NCBI GenBank assembly: GCA_964581355.1
Contig: CAZOOA010000007.1
Span: 17,598-81,597 of the forward strand
Reading direction: 5' to 3'
DNA length: 64,000 nucleotides
From: CAZOOA01 sp964581355
GTDB lineage: Bacteria; Bacillota; Dethiobacteria; DTU022; UBA8154
In this document: piece by piece, positions 62,044 through 64,000 of the stretch
How positions within the stretch are numbered: position 1 is the first letter of the stretch
How the letters are laid out: each line of letters opens with the position of its first letter
Program-made: the position numbers and the translations under genes
Notes under the pieces: model-generated
What the model was told of the DNA's origin: nothing
Database searches by the model: none
The model's input: only the letters and a program-made list of their open reading frames with translations

Positions 62044-63687
62044 TCAGCTGCCGCTCTTCTTCTTTTTCTCCATATCCCTCAGCTCAACACGGCGGATTTT
62101 GCCACTAATCGTCTTCGGCAATTCTTCTACAAACTCAATTTCCCGCGGATATTTGTAAGGAGCAGTATTTGACTTGACAAACTCTTGAATCTCCTTGACT
62201 AATTCATCTGATGGCTTATATCCAGGGGTCAGAATAACAAATGCTTTCACAACTTCACCCCTGAATTCGTCAGGGCTGGCCACAACAGCGGACTCGGCTA
62301 CGGCTGGATGTTCAATCAAAGCACTTTCAACCTCAAAGGGGCCAATGCGGTAACCTGAGCTTAAAATAACATCATCGGAACGACCGACAAACCAGATATA
62401 ACCATCTTCATCCCGGACTGCCCTGTCCCCGGTCAGGTACCAATCCCCACGGACAGTCGCGGCCGTTCTTTCCGGTTCTTTCCAGTATTCTTTAAAAATA
62501 CCTACCGGTCTTTCCGGCTTAATCCTGACAGCAATATCACCTTCCTGGTTAACAGGAACTTCATTGCAATCATCATCGATAACAGCTACTGTGAACCCAG
62601 GAGATGGTTTCCCCATTGAACCGGCCTTGACTTCCAGGGGTGGGAATGTCCCAACCAGGAGCACAGTTTCAGTCTGGCCGTAGCCATCGCGAATTTTTAA
62701 CCCTGTGGCTTTCTCCCAAACATCAATAACTTCTGGGTTTAAAGGTTCGCCAGCAGCCACGCAGTGCCGTAAAGCCTTAAAGTTATACTTATTTAAATCT
62801 TGTAATACAAAAACTCTGTAAGCCGTTGGGGGACCACATAAGGTGGTAATGGGGTACTTTTCCAGCAACTGAAGATTACGCTCTGCATCAAATTTAGGAC
62901 TTCCCGGGTTATGCACAAAAACAGCAGCTCCGCAATTCCAGGGACCAAAGAAGCTGCTCCAGGCAGCTTTGGCCCATCCTGTATCTGAAAGGTTAAAATG
63001 TAAATCATCGGGAGTCAGATCCAACCAAAATTTCCCTGTGATGGTATGGGCCATGGGATAAGAGACATGGTTGTGGACTGTCATCTTAGGCATTCCGACA
63101 GTGCCTGATGTAAAATACAAGATGGAATTTTCTTCCGATTTTGTATTCGCAGCCTCAAACTCGTCAGAAGCGCTACTTAAGGCTTCTTCATATTTTACCC
63201 AGCCATCGCGTTCATCACCAACAATTATACAGGATTTCAACGTGGGGCATTCAGCTTTAATATCATCCACTTTGGGAGCATTGTCGGCATTGGTAATAAT
63301 GCAGGTGGCCTCGGAAGATTCCACTCTAAATTTAATATCCTTTGGAGTTAACATGGCTGTTCCAGGAGCCACTACAACACCAGACCTCAGGCAGGCAATA
63401 AATACTTCCCAAAACTCAGGAATCCGGGGCAAAATAAGTAGCAAAGGGTCCCCCTGTTTGATTCCCTGTTCCTTTAAAACATTTGACAGGCGTTTAGAAC
63501 GTTGAGAAAATTCCTTGAAGGTAAAACTCTTCTCATTATCAAAATCATCAACCCAAAGCATCGCCTGCTTGTTTGGGTCTTCAGCCCACTTATCAAACAT
63601 GTCCCTTGCCCAGTTATAATATTCAGGAACGTCCATTTTAAACTCCGCATAAGTTTTTTCATAATCCTTCATGTTACGTCCAGCCAT
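62044..63687 (-). CDS. AMP-forming acyl-CoA synthetase (medium-chain/aryl type)
   Basis: 547 residues. Adenylation motif YFTSGTVGMPKMTVH near 192, DGYGQTETVL near 340, TGDRAVRDEDGYIWFVGRSDD near 420, catalytic Lys in PKTISGKIRR near 527. Activates carboxylic acids with CoA; sequence type is closer to medium-chain acyl or benzoate-type ligases than to acetyl-CoA synthetase, so use in fatty or aromatic acid metabolism is inferred. ATG with GGGAGG 6 nt upstream; terminator at 61763. Confidence 0.9.
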   Translation of the reverse strand: MAGRNMKDYEKTYAEFKMDVPEYYNWARDMFDKWAEDPNKQAMLWVDDFDNEKSFTFKEFSQRSKRLSNVLKEQGIKQGDPLLLILPRIPEFWEVFIACLRSGVVVAPGTAMLTPKDIKFRVESSEATCIITNADNAPKVDDIKAECPTLKSCIIVGDERDGWVKYEEALSSASDEFEAANTKSEENSILYFTSGTVGMPKMTVHNHVSYPMAHTITGKFWLDLTPDDLHFNLSDTGWAKAAWSSFFGPWNCGAAVFVHNPGSPKFDAERNLQLLEKYPITTLCGPPTAYRVFVLQDLNKYNFKALRHCVAAGEPLNPEVIDVWEKATGLKIRDGYGQTETVLLVGTFPPLEVKAGSMGKPSPGFTVAVIDDDCNEVPVNQEGDIAVRIKPERPVGIFKEYWKEPERTAATVRGDWYLTGDRAVRDEDGYIWFVGRSDDVILSSGYRIGPFEVESALIEHPAVAESAVVASPDEFRGEVVKAFVILTPGYKPSDELVKEIQEFVKSNTAPYKYPREIEFVEELPKTISGKIRRVELRDMEKKKKSGS

Positions 63688-63783
63688 TTTTTAGCCTCCC
63701 TTAAAATAATAATAGAAGAAATCAATCCAATAAAAATGCCCTGCAGCCAAGAGTTGAAAGTATAATCAATTCTGCAGTAAAAG

Positions 63784-63793
63784 CCCCCCCCCC
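63784..63793. repeat. C10/G10 homopolymer tract upstream of the acyl-CoA synthetase
   Basis: Ten consecutive C on the plus strand, 97-106 bp upstream of the synthetase start and about 18 nt upstream of a TATACT on the minus strand that could be its -10. Such tracts change length by slippage, so it may tune promoter spacing, but assembly or sequencing error is possible. Confidence 0.4.
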
Positions 63794-64000
63794 TTAAACA
63801 TAAATTTAACCAACAACTTCACTTATAATCCAATAAGAATAGATATTTTTCTGCACATTTTTCAATTGCCCACTGGAAAGAAGACTGTTGTTTGTATATT
63901 TATTCTATTCACACTCAGCGAAATCCTTTTTTGTTTTCGAATTTTTTCATTATTTCGTTAGTAAAATTGGACATAATAATAATGGCTCAAGCAAGCAACG
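63794..64000. other. AT-rich non-coding stretch at the right edge
   Basis: No reading frame, hairpin or repeat that I can support is seen here. It may hold further upstream control sequence for the synthetase gene or belong to a gene outside the window. Confidence 0.4.

Overview
The window reads as chromosome of an anaerobic, endospore-forming Firmicute (Clostridia in the broad sense). The grounds are a complete spoIIIA operon, a sigK gene, spoIID, a SCIFF peptide with its radical SAM maturase, a T-box-controlled trp operon, IreB, EF-P, Asp23/AmaP envelope genes, strong AGGAGG-type ribosome binding sites and frequent TTG/GTG starts. Nearly everything is on the minus strand; only a flavodoxin and a half-size GDT1-type membrane protein are on plus. 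No tRNA gene, complete rRNA gene, CRISPR array, prophage or transposase gene was seen.

Layout, left to right. 1-5249: three-gene redox operon (NuoE-like, NuoF-like, and a very large NfnB/GltD + NuoG-like fusion cut by the window edge). The fusion lacks the formate dehydrogenase active-site motif, and the set resembles the Sporomusa-type (Stn) electron-bifurcating transhydrogenase. 5507-8270: envelope-stress/nusB operon (asp23, amaP, DUF2273, nusB, TsaD paralogue) with a good promoter carrying a palindrome in its spacer. 8285-8740: GC-rich structured repeat. 8743-14039: spoIIIAA-AH. 14311-17648: CD1247-type protein, efp, Xaa-Pro peptidase, aroQ, aroK. 17667-23116: type IV pilus/type II secretion-like cluster (four pilin-like genes, pilC, pilB) interrupted by a second copy of the structured repeat. 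23170-28066: aroE, yqeG, hydrolase, a small Cys-rich ORF, sigK, apgM. 28512-41726: flavodoxin, mltG, DUF1292, ruvX, aldo/keto reductase-ferredoxin, ireB, alaS, AI-2E transporter, zinc-ribbon protein, mnmA, yigZ, rarA, scfB, scfA. 41798-49166: trpEGDCFBA with tRNA-Trp T-box and promoter. 49258-58119: GDT1-type protein, TIGR04086, yajC, tgt, queA, spoIID, DUF2905, queH, ruvBAC, yebC. 58314-63687: moaA, mobA, tatC, two tatA genes and an acyl-CoA synthetase.

The most interesting material is between genes. Three copies of a 128-147 bp mobile element begin with GTAACTG and are flanked by 8-bp target duplications (two perfect, one 6/8), features I associate with IS66-family mobilisation. One copy carries a 38-nt piece of the 3' end of 16S rRNA, including the anti-Shine-Dalgarno. 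A second repeat family has a 157-nt core shared at 85% identity by two loci, plus a 38-nt hairpin unit present three times around the pilus genes. The sigK ribosome binding site and start codon can be fully buried in a 16-bp hairpin with its own leader. Two adjacent pilin-like genes have no well-placed ATG/GTG/TTG start. All assignments are by eye from sequence; no database search was run.
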